A stretch of 28,375 bases of DNA from a virus, in the IMG/VR virus record IMGVR_UViG_3300033052_000050, positions 1 to 28,375 of that record; one strand, 5' to 3'. The notes below the pieces were generated by a model. It did not search any database and was not told where the DNA came from. It saw only the letters and a list, made by a program, of their open reading frames with translations. The position numbers and the translations under genes were made by a program. Numbering within the stretch: position 1 is the stretch's first letter; every line of letters starts with the position of its first letter. Shown here piece after piece: positions 27,132-28,375 of this stretch.

Positions 27132-28375
27132 TCACGGCAGGAAGCGGTCGTGGTACTCCTCCGACTGGATGAACTGGCCGACGATGTCGATCGCGGTGCC
27201 GCCCTGGTCGAGCATGCCCTTCCAGTAGTCCTGGCCAGCCTGATCAGGCGTGCGCTCGAGCAGGTTAAGGTAGGAGAGCATCACGTTGACCTCGTCCGCG
27301 CTGCGTGCCAGGTTCTCCGACGACTCGGTGAAGCCGGTCAGCACATTGCCACGCCCAGTGCCGTTGGTGAGCTCATTGCTCCACCACGCAAGTTCGGCAG
27401 CCGATCCGTGGCGGTGCAGGACGTTCTGGTACAGCGCGCTGATGAAGGCCATATTGTCCAGCGTGCCAAATGCCGAATGGGCAAAACCGTCGGCAATCTG
27501 GGCCAGCGTGCTGCCTTGATGGAGCTTGTCCATCAAGGCCTGCACGCTTGTACGCTCCGGCTGCTGGCCCAGCGCTCCCTGGTACAGGCGCAGGATGCCT
27601 GCAGCGCCGTCCTCCACCTGGTCAGGGTGCAGGAAGGTGTTGGTCAGTTCCTTGCGCGTGAGCGTGCCGGCGTCGAGCAGCGACTGCCAGTACGCGAGTC
27701 CGCCGGCATCGGCTTCCCGATAGAAGACGTCGCGATAGAGCTGCATGACGAACAGCTTGCTGCTGCCGAAGACGTCGTTGTCCTTGACGCCGACCGTCAG
27801 GCCGTTGGCCGCCTCCAGGTGATCCGGGAACTGGTCGTTGTCGCTGTCCACTCCCGCATCCGCCAGGTAGGCGGGCATGCCAGGATCGGTCACGACGCCG
27901 TCGGCCCGGCCGTCGCTGTCGAACTGGCCGCCATCCACGATCGTGAAGTCGAGGCGGATCCGGCCGCCTTCATGGACCACCGCGCCGCCATATTCGGCGC
28001 TGGCAAGATTGACCCAGTTGCCGCCGGCGTCCTGTTTCCAGTAGCCGTTGACCGGCAGGGTGCCGTCCACATACAGGCTGAACGATGCCGCCTTGCCTGG
28101 TTCCGCAATCTGCGCCTTGAAGCTGATCTGGCCGATAGGGGCCAACGCGTTCAACGGCAGCTCCGATGCCGCGTCGACTTGCGTCACGTCCTGCAGCACG
28201 GTTCCGGCGCCGGACGGCTTGCCCGCCACCGAGTCGGCGACCAAGGTGACGAAGGTCGGCGCCGCGCCAGCCGGCTTGCTGACCGGCGTGCTCGTGTGCA
28301 GGACGTGACGCAAGTCGACGCGGCATCGGAGCTGCCGTTGAACGCGTTGGCCCCTATCGGCCAGATCAGCTTCAA
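27132..28375 (-). CDS. Host surface/secreted protein with choice-of-anchor U and DUF4214 repeats, 5' truncated
   Basis: Minus-strand frame ending TGA at 27132-27134 and open to the window edge; the true start is not present. A TTG at 28311-28313 is not a credible start. N-terminal visible part is beta-rich: APIGQISFKAQIAEPGKAAS, YWKQDAGGNWVN, then IRLDFTIVDGGQFDSDGRAD and GVVTDPG, the pattern of choice-of-anchor U domains. An Asp-rich DSDNDQFPDH calcium-type motif follows, then four DUF4214 repeats of about 45 residues (FVMQLYRDVFYREADAGGLA; ILRLYQGALGQQPE; FISALYQNVLHRHGSA; MLSYLNLLERTPDQAGQDYW), with the family's Asp/Gly/Tyr-Trp pattern. Such proteins are usually large secreted or S-layer-associated proteins of Oxalobacteraceae, of unknown exact role. 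Sequence beyond 28296 is an inverted copy and unreliable. Confidence 0.78.
   Translation of the reverse strand, partial: EADLADRGQRVQRQLRCRVDLRHVLHTSTPVSKPAGAAPTFVTLVADSVAGKPSGAGTVLQDVTQVDAASELPLNALAPIGQISFKAQIAEPGKAASFSLYVDGTLPVNGYWKQDAGGNWVNLASAEYGGAVVHEGGRIRLDFTIVDGGQFDSDGRADGVVTDPGMPAYLADAGVDSDNDQFPDHLEAANGLTVGVKDNDVFGSSKLFVMQLYRDVFYREADAGGLAYWQSLLDAGTLTRKELTNTFLHPDQVEDGAAGILRLYQGALGQQPERTSVQALMDKLHQGSTLAQIADGFAHSAFGTLDNMAFISALYQNVLHRHGSAAELAWWSNELTNGTGRGNVLTGFTESSENLARSADEVNVMLSYLNLLERTPDQAGQDYWKGMLDQGGTAIDIVGQFIQSEEYHDRFLP
28117..28195. repeat. 79-bp inverted repeat, inner arm (other arm 28297-28375)
   Basis: 28117-28195 is the exact reverse complement of 28297-28375, with a 101-bp spacer; identity stops abruptly at 28196/28296. 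The outer arm ends at the last base of the window. The inner arm is ordinary coding sequence of the surface protein gene, while the outer arm breaks the protein pattern, so this is most likely a fold-back assembly or library artefact at a contig end. Confidence 0.9.

Noticed and set aside
1-28375. CRISPR arrays and insertion sequences
   Set aside because: No regularly spaced direct repeats and no transposase or terminal inverted repeats were seen; the terminal inverted repeat at the right edge has no transposase and looks artefactual.

Overview
The window is the right-hand part of a lambda/HK97-type temperate siphovirus integrated in a high-GC betaproteobacterial chromosome, followed by host DNA. 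The host is most likely a member of the Oxalobacteraceae such as Massilia, Duganella or Janthinobacterium. That is inferred from base composition, the style of the phage genes and the DUF4214/choice-of-anchor surface protein at the right end; no rRNA or other taxonomic marker is present. The integrase, repressor and early left-end genes of this prophage lie outside the window to the left.

Layout. 1-1620: C-terminal part of a primase/helicase. 1606-1870: AT-richer intergenic stretch with tandem 9-bp iteron-like repeats. 1874-2843: a small gene and a probable late regulator. 2852-2933: a strong sigma70-like promoter followed within about 30 bp by an intrinsic terminator, the arrangement expected of a Q-controlled late promoter. 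2985-3870: a 51-residue basic ORF and an HNH endonuclease. 3931-3966: a dyad that is a candidate cos site. 3999-9507: small and large terminase, portal, prohead protease and major capsid protein. 9550-11843: head-completion and neck genes. 11906-16161: tail tube, tail assembly chaperones with a canonical -1 frameshift signal, a secreted cargo protein and the tape measure protein. 16181-16393: a small gene on the opposite strand inside the tail cluster. 16447-20874: tail tip (two minor tail proteins, NlpC/P60-like peptidase, TipJ-like protein, short fibre). 20939-25641: two related fibre genes flanking a complete lysis cassette (two holin-like membrane proteins, SAR endolysin, nested Rz/Rz1 spanins). 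25755-26444: two divergent accessory genes. 26579-26625: the 3' part of a CAU-anticodon tRNA gene with CCA, read as the right attachment site.

Beyond the attachment site the host side holds a decayed tyrosine integrase (26677-26862, minus strand) whose catalytic Tyr codon is an amber stop. This indicates an older element at the same tRNA locus. Next comes the 3' end of a large surface protein gene on the minus strand with its terminator. The last 79 bases are an exact inverted copy of 28117-28195, which looks like a fold-back artefact at a contig end.

How it works together. The late genes form one long rightward operon from about position 2888. It is punctuated by at least five canonical intrinsic terminators placed only 10-25 bp before the next gene, leaving no room for new promoters. 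This fits processive antitermination by the regulator encoded just upstream of the late promoter. The most interesting candidates are this antitermination module, the duplicated fibre genes with a separate promoter for the second copy, the antisense small gene in the tail cluster, the hydrophobic N-terminal extension of the capsid protein, and the layered history of the tRNA integration site.
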